Shown here: positions 15,704 to 22,920 of the stretch, one piece after another
How the letters are laid out: each line of letters starts with the position of its first letter
Position numbering within the stretch: position 1 is the stretch's first letter
From: DATIYF01 sp035517775
Lineage (GTDB): Bacteria; Acidobacteriota; Terriglobia; Terriglobales; Acidobacteriaceae
Reading direction: 5' to 3'
Length of the DNA stretch: 24,008 nt
NCBI GenBank assembly: GCA_035517775.1
Contig: DATIYF010000112.1
Coordinates: 1-24,008, forward strand
The notes under the pieces: model-generated
Databases searched by the model: none
What the model was told of the DNA's origin: nothing
What the model saw: the letters and a program-made list of their open reading frames with translations, nothing else
Made by a program: the position numbers and the translations under genes

Positions 15704-15946
15704 ATGAGCAACGTTTCGGACATCAAGATCACGCCGCGCGACCGCGAAGTTCTGAAGCTGCTGGTGCAGGGCTGCAGCAACAAGGAGATCGCGGCGCAAT
15801 TGAAAATCAGCCCGCGCACGGTCAAACAGCACCTGCGCACGCTGTTCCTGCGGGCGGGCATTCGGGATGGGCGGAAGCGGGTGAAGCTGGCCACCGCCAT
15901 CTTCCAGAAGGAGCAGATGGAAGCATGCCACCGCGTGACCGGTTGA
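15704..15946 (+). CDS. Single-domain LuxR/GerE-type HTH protein, type A, cassette 2
   Basis: An 80-residue GerE-type HTH protein with no sensor or receiver domain: ITPRDREVLKLLVQGCSNKEIAAQLK, then PRTVKQHLRTLFLRAGI and GRKRVKLATAIF. The frame also opens at ATG 15671. I prefer 15704 because AGGA lies upstream and the N-terminus then matches the type A homologue at 11280. It stops normally soon after the KRVKLA block, which shows what the unextended form of the cassette 1 protein looks like. The last 22 nt overlap the start of the type B gene, so the two are translationally coupled. Likely a DNA-binding regulator working with its partner; target unknown. Confidence 0.85.
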   Translation: MSNVSDIKITPRDREVLKLLVQGCSNKEIAAQLKISPRTVKQHLRTLFLRAGIRDGRKRVKLATAIFQKEQMEACHRVTG

Positions 15947-16203
15947 CCACGAAGGAGGTGCAGGTCGCTCTGCTGGTGTGGCAAGGCCTGACCAATCGCG
16001 ATATTGCCCTGCGCCTGGGCACCACCGAGCAGGTAGTGAAGAACTACCTGCGCAGCACCTTTGACAAGCTCGGGGTCTGGAGCCGCCTGGAGTTGGCGCT
16101 CTATGTGGCCGGCCACGGCGGCGCAGGCTGGCAGCAGGAAGCCGCCGCCGAGCAGCGGCCGGGCGCGCTCTCCCCGGTCAACGTGCCGCCGCCGCCATCT
16201 TGA
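15925..16203 (+). CDS. Single-domain LuxR/GerE-type HTH protein, type B, cassette 2
   Basis: A 92-residue protein: a GerE-type HTH (LTTKEVQVALLVWQGL, NRDIALRLG, TTEQVVKNYLRSTFDKLGVWSRLELALYV) and a Gly/Ala/Pro-rich tail of about 30 residues. Start ATG 15925 lies inside the end of the type A gene; AAGGAG at 15908-15913 is 11 nt upstream. The HTH closely follows the type B protein at 11489, but the acidic peptide found after that gene has no counterpart here. No terminator is seen downstream. As with the other HTH proteins here, there is no phosphorylation or ligand-binding domain. Confidence 0.85.
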   Translation: MPPRDRLTTKEVQVALLVWQGLTNRDIALRLGTTEQVVKNYLRSTFDKLGVWSRLELALYVAGHGGAGWQQEAAAEQRPGALSPVNVPPPPS

Positions 16204-16553
16204 AGTTTGGCGGCGCGTGCCCCCCACGGCTCTGTCATCCCCATGGCAGTGTTGATCTGACATCGCTAATCCACTCGGGCTTCCGGGGATGGTAGTCGTG
16301 GGCGCCAGAGAGTTGTATTCACACCGGATTCTGGCGGAACAGAGTTGTCCGGCCCACGCGGCGTTGGCCGACGTAGCGGCGCGTTGCCCGCCCCGGCGAA
16401 GCTGGGACAGGAGTGGACCTGAGGTTTGAACCAGAGCTCAACCTGGCCGCCAAGGAACGAAGAACCGGGACCGACAAGCAGAGAAAGCCGCAATCGAAGC
16501 TTCAGCCCCAGAAGCTAGGAGCCAGAAGCGACGAGCCAGAAAATGAGCGAAGA
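16204..16553. other. Intergenic region with degenerate purine-rich repeats
   Basis: About 350 bases without a credible gene, between HTH cassette 2 and the PilZ gene. From roughly 16440 onward the sequence becomes rich in loosely repeated AGAAGC/GAAGCC-like units, which lead into the regular heptamer array at 16554. No terminator is recognised for the HTH cassette. Confidence 0.4.
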
Positions 16554-16601
16554 GCTGAAACTGAAAGCTGAAAGCTAAAAGCTAAAAGCTAAAAGCTAAA
16601 A
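16554..16601. repeat. Heptanucleotide tandem repeat
   Basis: Seven consecutive units: GCTGAAA, CTGAAA (one base short), GCTGAAA, then GCTAAAA four times. The four identical 3' units suggest recent slipped-strand expansion. It ends 16 nt beyond the stop codon of the PilZ gene, in non-coding DNA. Confidence 0.85.
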
Positions 16602-16617
16602 GCTGGTTCTCTCCCCA

Positions 16618-17280
16618 CTACACCCGCAGCTGGGTGATGCTCCTGAGGAACAGCTGCAGGCGCTCGGCGTCGGATTCGGAGACCTCGGTGAACTGCACGC
16701 CAATGCCGAAGCCAGGCCGGCTGTTCACCACTTTGCCGCTGAGCCAGAGCTTGTTCTCGTTGACCCAGAGGCCGATTTTCACCTTGGTCCCCTGCTTGAG
16801 CGGCATGGGCATCTCGATGAAGCAGCCGCCGCTGCTGAGATCGAGCGCTTTGAGCCAGATGGGGGCGGGCTGGCCTTCGGGCTGAAGCTGCACCGAGTTG
16901 GTGCATTTCAAGCGCGGGTGCTGGCGGCGGTCGGCTCCGGCGGCGATGCCCTGGGGCTTGTGCGGATCCACGGTCACCACCGGCAAAGAGATTTCCCAGA
17001 TGTTTTTGTCGAGGGCAGTGTTCCGCAAGCCGAGCTGCCCGGCGCGCGGGGTACCGGGCTGGCCCGCCCATTGCACGGCGAAACGTCCTTTGTTCTGTTT
17101 GTAGCTGAGTCCGATGATTTCGCCGACTTTGATTTGCGCCTGCACCCCTTCGAGTCTCGCGCCCGAGCGGCTGATGTCCAGGGTGAAGACGTTCTCGGAG
17201 AAGACGTGCCCAGACGCGTCAGTGCCAAAGATGCGGACAGGGAGACGGACTTCTTTGCGGAGCTCCCGGCGTTGACCCAT
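16618..17280 (-). CDS. Tandem PilZ-domain protein (c-di-GMP effector)
   Basis: A 220-residue protein with two PilZ domains. The first has R4-x3-R8 and D35-x-S-x-x-G40 (LDISRSGARLEG); the second has R119-x3-R123 (RRQHPR) and D147-x-S-x-x-G152 (LDLSSGGCFIE). Those are the RxxxR and [D/N]xSxxG elements that bind cyclic di-GMP, so both domains look binding-competent, though the first has atypical spacing. There is no membrane span or enzymatic domain, so it should act as a ligand-dependent adaptor in the cytoplasm. The frame is open upstream to 17460. I chose ATG 17280 because the PilZ motif begins there and the extension has no protein-like pattern. No Shine-Dalgarno is clear. The diguanylate cyclase at 18737 is a possible signal source. 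Confidence 0.87.
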   Translation of the reverse strand: MGQRRELRKEVRLPVRIFGTDASGHVFSENVFTLDISRSGARLEGVQAQIKVGEIIGLSYKQNKGRFAVQWAGQPGTPRAGQLGLRNTALDKNIWEISLPVVTVDPHKPQGIAAGADRRQHPRLKCTNSVQLQPEGQPAPIWLKALDLSSGGCFIEMPMPLKQGTKVKIGLWVNENKLWLSGKVVNSRPGFGIGVQFTEVSESDAERLQLFLRSITQLRV

Positions 17281-17578
17281 GTTTTCAACACGAAGGGCGG
17301 GCGGAGGCGCCCTTCTGCTTTCTAAAGCGATGGTAATGCAGTGTTTGGGGAGTGCCAAGTGGCGGCTGCTGGCATTTCGCCAAGCGGGGGTGACGCGGTG
17401 GGGCGAAATAGTGCAAGAGCTTGCAGCTTCGCCGGCCGGCGGTTCGCGCTTGGTCAGCAACCTATTGTGCCGCTTGCACTTACCGGACGCCCATGGGCTG
17501 CCGAATTGCCTTCTCCAGGGCAGTGGCCGCGCTTGCGAAAGCCGAGGTTTCGGCGCGGGGGGCCTAAGGGGACAAGCT
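17281..17578. other. Divergent intergenic region with a leader hairpin for the PilZ gene
   Basis: About 300 bases between the PilZ gene and the 134-aa gene. The one clear structure is a perfect 8-bp inverted repeat, GAAGGGCG (17292-17299) with CGCCCTTC (17308-17315) and an 8-nt loop. It lies 11 nt upstream of the PilZ start codon, where a ribosome binding site would be expected nearby. Promoters for either gene were not recognised. Confidence 0.45.
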
Positions 17579-17983
17579 ATGGCGCGCAGGGAGATTTTCT
17601 GGATGGCATGCGATTCGACCGAGCAGCTGCGGGCCGAGTACGGTCCGTTTCCCAGCCGGTCTCAGGCCGAACTGGAGGCCCGCCGCCTGGGCTTCGACTT
17701 CCTGCTGCGGTACGAACACATCCTCGGCCAGGATGGCGAAATTCAGGAAGTGCGCTGCGTTTTTCTGGAGCTGCCGGCGCTCGCGCCCGTGGCCACCGAA
17801 CCCGCTCGACGGCTGTACACTCGCTGCGCCGCCTGCGGAGAGGCCGCCATGCACGATGAAGCCTGGCGCGCCGAGGTCTGGGCCGATATCCATGAATTCG
17901 AGCACAGCCGCCACCGCGTCCGCCTCTTCGAGCAGACCCGGGGCGAGGGTCTCAAAGAAATCAGCGACTGGCGCGCCGCTTAG
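17579..17983 (+). CDS. Hypothetical protein with a CxxC motif, 134 aa
   Basis: Starts at ATG 17579, with AAGGGGA (17566-17572) 6 nt upstream; the frame is open further 5' but that part is not protein-like. The N-terminal half (REIFWMACDSTEQLRAEYGPF, then ELEARRLGFDFLLRYEH) looks like a small alpha/beta domain. C83 and C86 (RCAACGEA) form a single CxxC. A His/Arg-rich helix follows (DIHEFEHSRHRVRLFE, 103-118), which could complete a metal site or bind nucleic acid. No signal peptide or membrane span. I do not recognise the family. It reads in the same direction as the membrane protein and diguanylate cyclase that follow, with gaps of 150 nt each. Confidence 0.7.
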   Translation: MARREIFWMACDSTEQLRAEYGPFPSRSQAELEARRLGFDFLLRYEHILGQDGEIQEVRCVFLELPALAPVATEPARRLYTRCAACGEAAMHDEAWRAEVWADIHEFEHSRHRVRLFEQTRGEGLKEISDWRAA

Positions 17984-18133
17984 TAAGCTTCCAAGCGACC
18001 GGCTCTCTCGATTTGCTCGCCACGCGCTTTTGCGGTAACTTCTCCATGGAAAAAATCCGGTTCTCGGGCTGCCAAAGGCGCGCCCAGCGCATGCTTAGAC
18101 GGCGCGCAGAGAGGCCGGCCGGTTGAACGACCT

Positions 18134-18586
18134 ATGACCCTGATGCTTTCCGCGCTGATGGCGCTGCTTCCGCTGCTGGGTGTTCTCTGGATTGCTTTGC
18201 AGGGCTCGCTGCTCAGCGTGGACGGAATCTTCATGTCGCTCATCCTGCTTGCGATTTCGGGCGCATTCGCGGGCAACACGGCGCTCGAGCTGCGCCGCAA
18301 GAAATCCGGCGCCGGCGCGCCGGCAACGCAGAGTGTGCGGAGCGTTTCAGCCGGCAGCGGCGGCGGGCTGCTGCAGCGCGGCCTGGTCGAGCGGGTTGAG
18401 TTCTTCGAGTCGCGAGTGGGCCAGCCTAATACCTCGATTGTCACGCTCAGTGACGGCGCCGCCCCCGCGCGCACCCTGGCCCTCGACGGCGATGTGCGCA
18501 ACGCGCTGCCTACCGGGCGGAGGGTCGAAATCGTGGTTCGCAAAGAGGACGGGCGCAACGTTCTGGCCGAGGTCAGCTACGCCTGA
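18134..18586 (+). CDS. Hypothetical inner-membrane protein, 150 aa
   Basis: Two N-terminal transmembrane helices (about residues 4-24, LMALLPLLGVLWIALQG, and 29-50, GIFMSLILLAISGAFAG) are followed by a basic linker RRKK, so the C-terminus is probably cytoplasmic. The soluble part (about 75-150) is predicted beta-rich: LVERVEFFES, TSIVTLSDG, ARTLALDG, GRRVEIVVRKEDGRNVLAEVSY. The sequence GRRVEIVVRK resembles a small beta-barrel, but I cannot assign a family. Start ATG 18134 has a poor ribosome binding site. Its neighbours suggest, but do not prove, a link to envelope or c-di-GMP-controlled functions. Confidence 0.7.
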   Translation: MTLMLSALMALLPLLGVLWIALQGSLLSVDGIFMSLILLAISGAFAGNTALELRRKKSGAGAPATQSVRSVSAGSGGGLLQRGLVERVEFFESRVGQPNTSIVTLSDGAAPARTLALDGDVRNALPTGRRVEIVVRKEDGRNVLAEVSYA

Positions 18587-18595
18587 GCCGCGCTG

Positions 18596-18617
18596 AACCC
18601 GGTCCGGCGCGGGTTTT
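18596..18617 (+). terminator. Weak terminator-like hairpin
   Basis: AACCCG (18596-18601) pairs with CGGGTT (18610-18615) around an 8-nt loop, followed by TT. It begins 9 nt after the stop of the 150-aa membrane protein. The stem and T run are short, so termination may be partial. Confidence 0.4.
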
Positions 18618-18736
18618 CGGGCATTACCGACGTAACAATCACGGGCAGTTTTCCATCTGCATCCGGGTTCCGCATCCATTACAAATGATCTTCAGCTACG
18701 CTGGCCGGCGTGTGCGCAGGGCCCGGGGGGAGGAAA

Positions 18737-19561
18737 ATGTCCGAAGCAAAGGATGAGCAGGTTGCGCCGCCCACCATGCTGATGCGCGCGGAAGAGATTC
18801 AGGACCAGATCCAACAACTTTCCGGCCGCGACTTGCAGCTCTGGTCCATCGGGCTGCTGGTCATCGTTGTACTGACCACCGGCCTGCTCGCGTTGCTGGT
18901 GCCCAATGTGGTGTGGACACGCCACGTGGTGAGGATCGAGCAGGGTTACCTGCCGCAGCTCTTCTTCGGCCTGATTTCCCTGATTCTACTGTTCAACATT
19001 TACCTGCTCGGCCAGAAGCTCACCCTCAACGCCACCCGCCGCCGCCTGATCAGCGAACTGGTGCTCAATGAACGGCTGGAAAGCCTTTCCTTGGTGGACC
19101 CGCTGACCCAGTTGCTCAACCGGCGCGCGGTGAACGTGCTGATTCCCCGCGAGGTGGCCCGCGCCAACCGCCTGGGAAGCCCGCTGACCTTCATGACCAT
19201 TGACCTGAACGGCTTCCGCAAAATCAATGCCAGCTTCGGCACGCTGGAAGGCGACAAGCTGCTGATCGAATTTTCCAAGATGCTGCGGGCGGTGTTTCGC
19301 GGCGGCGACCTGGTCTTCCGCCAGGGCGGCGATGAGTTCCTGATTCTGATGCCCGATACCAGCGAGGAGCAGGCCGATTATCCGGTGCAGCGGCTGCTGC
19401 ACTCGGTGGAGCAGTGGAACGTCACCAGCCAGAAGGCATATGAAATGTCCTTCGCCTGGGGCGTGGCCCCGTATGTGACCGGCAGCGACTTTACTGAAGT
19501 GATGCGCGCCGTGGACCGCAAGATCTTCCAGAAGAAACACAAGCTGGTGCCGGTGTTCTGA
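18737..19561 (+). CDS. Membrane-anchored diguanylate cyclase (GGDEF)
   Basis: Makes cyclic di-GMP from two GTP. A 274-residue protein: a short cytoplasmic N-terminus, two transmembrane helices (about 36-57 and 71-92), a brief helix, then a GGDEF domain from about 115. The domain has DPLTQLLNRRA at 121-131, D156 (IDLNGFRKIN) as metal ligand, N164 and D173 for the guanine, and GGDEF at 197-201. R188-G-G-D191 precedes GGDEF by five residues, the RxxD inhibitory site for product feedback, so the enzyme should be active and self-limiting. There is no obvious periplasmic sensor: the loop between the helices is only about 14 residues. Start ATG 18737 is fixed by GGAGG 3 nt upstream. A tandem PilZ protein lies 1.5 kb away. 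Confidence 0.93.
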   Translation: MSEAKDEQVAPPTMLMRAEEIQDQIQQLSGRDLQLWSIGLLVIVVLTTGLLALLVPNVVWTRHVVRIEQGYLPQLFFGLISLILLFNIYLLGQKLTLNATRRRLISELVLNERLESLSLVDPLTQLLNRRAVNVLIPREVARANRLGSPLTFMTIDLNGFRKINASFGTLEGDKLLIEFSKMLRAVFRGGDLVFRQGGDEFLILMPDTSEEQADYPVQRLLHSVEQWNVTSQKAYEMSFAWGVAPYVTGSDFTEVMRAVDRKIFQKKHKLVPVF

Positions 19562-19622
19562 GAGCGGCTAAGCTTCCCAGTTTTTGCCTCCCGTTTTGAC
19601 TTTCCCGGATTCGCAGACACCG

Positions 19623-20372
19623 TCAGGCCACGTTGGGCTTCTGCAATGCGCTGGCGGCGGCGGCATCCACGAACCAGAGCAGGCTGCCCTGGCGCACTTG
19701 TACAGCTTGTGAAGGAAGCCCGGCGAGCGGCTCCTCGAGCACCTGGCGCAGGATGGGCGCTTTGGCCGCGCCGCTGACCACAAACATCACGCAGGCGGCG
19801 TGCTCGAGCACGGGATAGGTGAAGCTGATGCGGTAGTCTTTGAATTTTTCCACCCAGTTGGCGATCACCAGGCGGCCTTTTTCCTGCAGGCCCCTGGAGC
19901 CGGGGAAGAGAGAGGCGGTGTGGCCATCCTCGCCGAGGCCGAGAAGAATCAGGTCGAAGCGGGGAAACTGGCCCGGCTGCAGGCCGAAGAATCCCGCAAG
20001 CGCCCTTTCATATTCGCGGGCGGCGGCATCGGCATCGGTTTCCTCGCCGCGAACCCGAAAAACGTGGTCTTCCGGCACGGCAACTCGCGAGAGCAGGGCC
20101 TCGCGTACCATCCGATAGTTGCTTTCAGGGCTCTCGGGGGGAACATGGCGCTCATCTCCCCAGAAGAAATAAATCTTGTTCCAGGGGAGATCTTGAAAGC
20201 GGTCGGCCAAGAGGGAATACAGACCCTTGGGAGTAGATCCACCGGAGAGTGCGACCGAAAATCTTCCGTGCTCGCGTACTGCCTGCGCGGCCAAGGCGGA
20301 AAACTCCTCGGCGGCGCCGCGAAATAATTCAGCCGGGGAAGGGAACACGCGAAGCTGAGGAGTAGCCGCCAC
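19623..20372 (-). CDS. pgl: 6-phosphogluconolactonase
   Basis: Hydrolyses 6-phospho-D-glucono-1,5-lactone to 6-phosphogluconate, the second step of the oxidative pentose phosphate pathway, in the cytoplasm. The 249-residue length fits the Pgl/DevB family. Family blocks are SGGSTP at 43-48, WGDERHVP at about 71-78, SNYRM at about 84-88, and GLGEDGHTASLFP at 145-157, which carries the conserved residues around the active site. The frame is open to a TTG at 20411. I chose GTG 20372 because GAGG overlaps the glk stop codon at normal spacing, leaving 11 nt between the genes. This is the last gene of the gnd-zwf-glk-pgl operon. It converges on the diguanylate cyclase gene 61 nt away, where no good terminator is visible. 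Confidence 0.93.
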   Translation of the reverse strand: MAATPQLRVFPSPAELFRGAAEEFSALAAQAVREHGRFSVALSGGSTPKGLYSLLADRFQDLPWNKIYFFWGDERHVPPESPESNYRMVREALLSRVAVPEDHVFRVRGEETDADAAAREYERALAGFFGLQPGQFPRFDLILLGLGEDGHTASLFPGSRGLQEKGRLVIANWVEKFKDYRISFTYPVLEHAACVMFVVSGAAKAPILRQVLEEPLAGLPSQAVQVRQGSLLWFVDAAAASALQKPNVA

Positions 20373-20383
20373 GGAAATCTGCC

Positions 20384-21367
20384 TCAGGCCGCCGCCTTGA
20401 CCGCGGCGCAACGGGCCGCGCCCAGCAGCGCGATCTGGTCATTGGTGATGACTTTGACCGGCATGGATTCGAGCAGCGGCTGCAGCCGGCCTTTGGAAAC
20501 GAAAGCCTGCATGAATAGCGGCCCGGTCAGTTTCGAGAGCAGTTTGGGCGCGATGCCGCCGCCCAGGTACATGCCGCCGGTGGACAAGGTTTTCAGCGCA
20601 AGATTACCGGCTTCGGCGCCGTAAACCGAGACGAAAAGGTCGAGCGCCTGCTCGCAGAGCGGACACTTGCCTTCCATGGCAGCGCGGGAGATGGCCGCCG
20701 CCGGGTCGCCCTCCTGCATCTGCTCGCGCAGCCACTTGGCTTCGGTGCCGCGCCCGCTGTCGCGCAGAAAATGGAAGACGTTCACCAGTCCGGGGCCGGA
20801 GACGATGCGCTCGTAGCTGACATGCCCGAAGCGTCCCATGAGGTAGCGGAACAGCTCCACTTCCAGTTCGTTGCGTGGGGCAAAGTCGCAATGCCCGCCT
20901 TCGCAAGCGACTACGTGGTGGCGTGCGCCATCCCAGAACATGCCGGCCTCTCCCAGCCCGGTTCCGGCGGCGATGACTGCCTGGTTGGCGCAAAGATCGC
21001 CCTTCACCTGGTTCAACGCGACCACGTCTTTGGCGGTGAGTTCGCCCACTCCCCAGGCGCTGGCCTCGAGATCGTTGATCAGCCGAGCTTCCTGAATTTT
21101 CAGCTCAGCCGCCAGCCGGCGGGCTTCGACGATCCAGGGAAGATTGGAGGTTTCCACCCGGCCATTGCGCACCGGCCCGGCCACGCCGAAACAGGCTTCA
21201 TCGGGACGAATTTTGGCGTCGCTTACGAAGCGAGCCACAATCTCATCCAGGCCGGAGTATTCGCGGCTGGGAAAAACCGAGGCCGAGATAAGGCTGAAGT
21301 GGCCGTTATTGAGCTCAAAGTAGGCCAAGCGAGCGTGGGTGCCGCCAATGTCGCCTGCGAGAATCAT
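20384..21367 (-). CDS. glk: Glucokinase (Glk family)
   Basis: Phosphorylates glucose with ATP to glucose-6-phosphate, feeding the next enzyme of the operon. The 327-residue protein is the bacterial Glk type, not the ROK type. The N-terminal phosphate-1 motif is DIGGTHARLAYF at 6-17. AGPV is at 63-66, TSNLPW at 73-78, and LINDLEA at 96-102, where D99 is the expected catalytic base. The adenosine/phosphate-2 motif AGTGLG is at 134-139, and EGGHCDFAPR at 156-165 is the Glk-specific block. ATG 21367 overlaps the zwf stop by the classic ATGA, so translation is coupled. No ROK-type CxCGxxGC zinc motif is present. Confidence 0.93.
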   Translation of the reverse strand: MILAGDIGGTHARLAYFELNNGHFSLISASVFPSREYSGLDEIVARFVSDAKIRPDEACFGVAGPVRNGRVETSNLPWIVEARRLAAELKIQEARLINDLEASAWGVGELTAKDVVALNQVKGDLCANQAVIAAGTGLGEAGMFWDGARHHVVACEGGHCDFAPRNELEVELFRYLMGRFGHVSYERIVSGPGLVNVFHFLRDSGRGTEAKWLREQMQEGDPAAAISRAAMEGKCPLCEQALDLFVSVYGAEAGNLALKTLSTGGMYLGGGIAPKLLSKLTGPLFMQAFVSKGRLQPLLESMPVKVITNDQIALLGAARCAAVKAAA

Positions 21368-22899
21368 TCTTCGAAGTTCCTCCAGCGCCGGCCGTCGCGC
21401 TCCAGAAGCTCATCGGCCTCTTTGGGCCCCCAGGTGCCTGCCGAATAGTTGGGGAAATTGCGCGGCGGCAGCGCCCGCCAGACATCCAGCACCGGGCTGA
21501 CCACGCACCAGCCGGCCTCGACCATATCGGCGCGCTGAAACAGGGTGGCATCGCCGATCATGCAGTCGTGCAGCAGGCGCTCGTAGCCGGTGGAGGGCTG
21601 CTGGCCGAAGTAATCGGCGTATTCGAAGTTCATATCCACCGCGCCCAGGCGCATGGCCGGGCCCGGTACCTTGGCGGCAAAGCGCAGCGAGATGCCTTCT
21701 TCCGGTTGAATGTGCAGCACCAGTTGGTTGGGCAGAAGGTTTTCTACCGGCGTATCGCGGAAGAGCACGAAGGGCGCGCGGCGGAACTGAATCACGATGT
21801 GGGTGTTGTGCGCCGCCAGCGCTTTCCCGGTGCGCAGATAAAACGGCACGTCGGCCCAGCGCCAGTTGTCAATCTGCAGCTTCATGGCGACAAAGGTTTC
21901 GGTGCGCGACTCCGGGGGCACGCCCTCTTCGGCGCGATAGGCGGGAATACGCTTGCCCTCTACCTGGCCTTCGCCATATTGGCCGCGCACGGTTTTGCTT
22001 AGAACTTCTTCCGCGCTCAGCGGCTGAATGGCGTGCAGAATTTTGGCTTGCTCGTCGCGCACCGAATCGGCGCGGAAAGAGACCGGCGGCTCCATGGCGG
22101 TCAGGCTGATGAGCTGCATGATGTGGTTGGGCACCATGTCGCGCAGGGCGCCGGCGGTGTCGTAGTATCCACCACGCTGCTCGACCCCGACGGTTTCCGC
22201 CACCGAAATCTGAATATGGTCAATGTAGCGGCGGTTCCAGATGGGCTCGAAGATGCCGTTGGCGAAGCGCAGAGCCAAGATGTTCTGGACGGTTTCCTTC
22301 CCCAGGTAGTGGTCAATGCGGTAGATCTGCTTTTCTTCGGCCACCTGCAGCAGCCGCTGGTTCAATTCGCGGGCGGAATCGAGATCGTGCCCGAAGGGTT
22401 TCTCGATAATTACTCTCCGCCACGATTGATTCTCTTGCCGCATCATGCCCACCGCGGCCATCTGCTCGACCACCGGCCCGAAATAATTGGCCGCGGTCGC
22501 CATGTAATAAAGGTGGTTGCCATGGGTGGAATGATCTTTGTCCACTTTCTCGACAAATTCCTTGAGCGCGGGATAAATGCTCTTGTCGTTGAAGTCGGCG
22601 CGGAAGTAGTAGAGGCGGCGCACGAACCACTCCCAGATATCGGGGTCCACGGCGTCGGTGGCGTACTCCTTGATCGCCTCCGAAGCGTGATTGCGGAAAT
22701 CGTCCTCCGACCACTTGGCGCGGGCCACGCCTACCACAGCGAACTCGCGCGACAACAGATCGCTCTTGGCCAGATTGTAGAGCGCGGGAATGAGCTTGCG
22801 GCCGGTAAGGTCGCCGGCCACCCCAAAAATGACCATGGTGCAGGGATCGCTCACCTTTCCAACACGCTGCGTGACGGGCATGACTGCGGTTTGAACCAT
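21364..22899 (-). CDS. zwf: Glucose-6-phosphate 1-dehydrogenase
   Basis: Oxidises glucose-6-phosphate to 6-phosphogluconolactone with NAD(P). The 511-residue length is normal. The N-terminal nucleotide-binding motif reads GVAGDLTGRK at 26-35; most family members have Ser where this has Ala28. EKPFG is at 166-170, and the substrate-binding signature RIDHYLGKE at 194-202 contains the catalytic histidine region. Later blocks ISVAE, GGYYD and the NHIMQL segment are also present. ATG 22899 has AGGA about 7 nt upstream. It follows gnd with a gap of about 20 nt and overlaps glk by 4 nt, so the genes are one operon. Confidence 0.96.
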   Translation of the reverse strand: MVQTAVMPVTQRVGKVSDPCTMVIFGVAGDLTGRKLIPALYNLAKSDLLSREFAVVGVARAKWSEDDFRNHASEAIKEYATDAVDPDIWEWFVRRLYYFRADFNDKSIYPALKEFVEKVDKDHSTHGNHLYYMATAANYFGPVVEQMAAVGMMRQENQSWRRVIIEKPFGHDLDSARELNQRLLQVAEEKQIYRIDHYLGKETVQNILALRFANGIFEPIWNRRYIDHIQISVAETVGVEQRGGYYDTAGALRDMVPNHIMQLISLTAMEPPVSFRADSVRDEQAKILHAIQPLSAEEVLSKTVRGQYGEGQVEGKRIPAYRAEEGVPPESRTETFVAMKLQIDNWRWADVPFYLRTGKALAAHNTHIVIQFRRAPFVLFRDTPVENLLPNQLVLHIQPEEGISLRFAAKVPGPAMRLGAVDMNFEYADYFGQQPSTGYERLLHDCMIGDATLFQRADMVEAGWCVVSPVLDVWRALPPRNFPNYSAGTWGPKEADELLERDGRRWRNFEE

Positions 22900-22920
22900 A
22901 GAAAATCCTGTATGGCCGGG

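Noticed and set aside
16554..16601. CRISPR array
   Set aside because: Units are 7 nt and contiguous with no spacers; this is a simple tandem repeat.
17281..17460. 60-residue N-terminal extension of the PilZ protein
   Set aside because: Not protein-like (HRVTPAWRNASSRH...), no ribosome binding site; the PilZ RxxxR motif begins right after ATG 17280.
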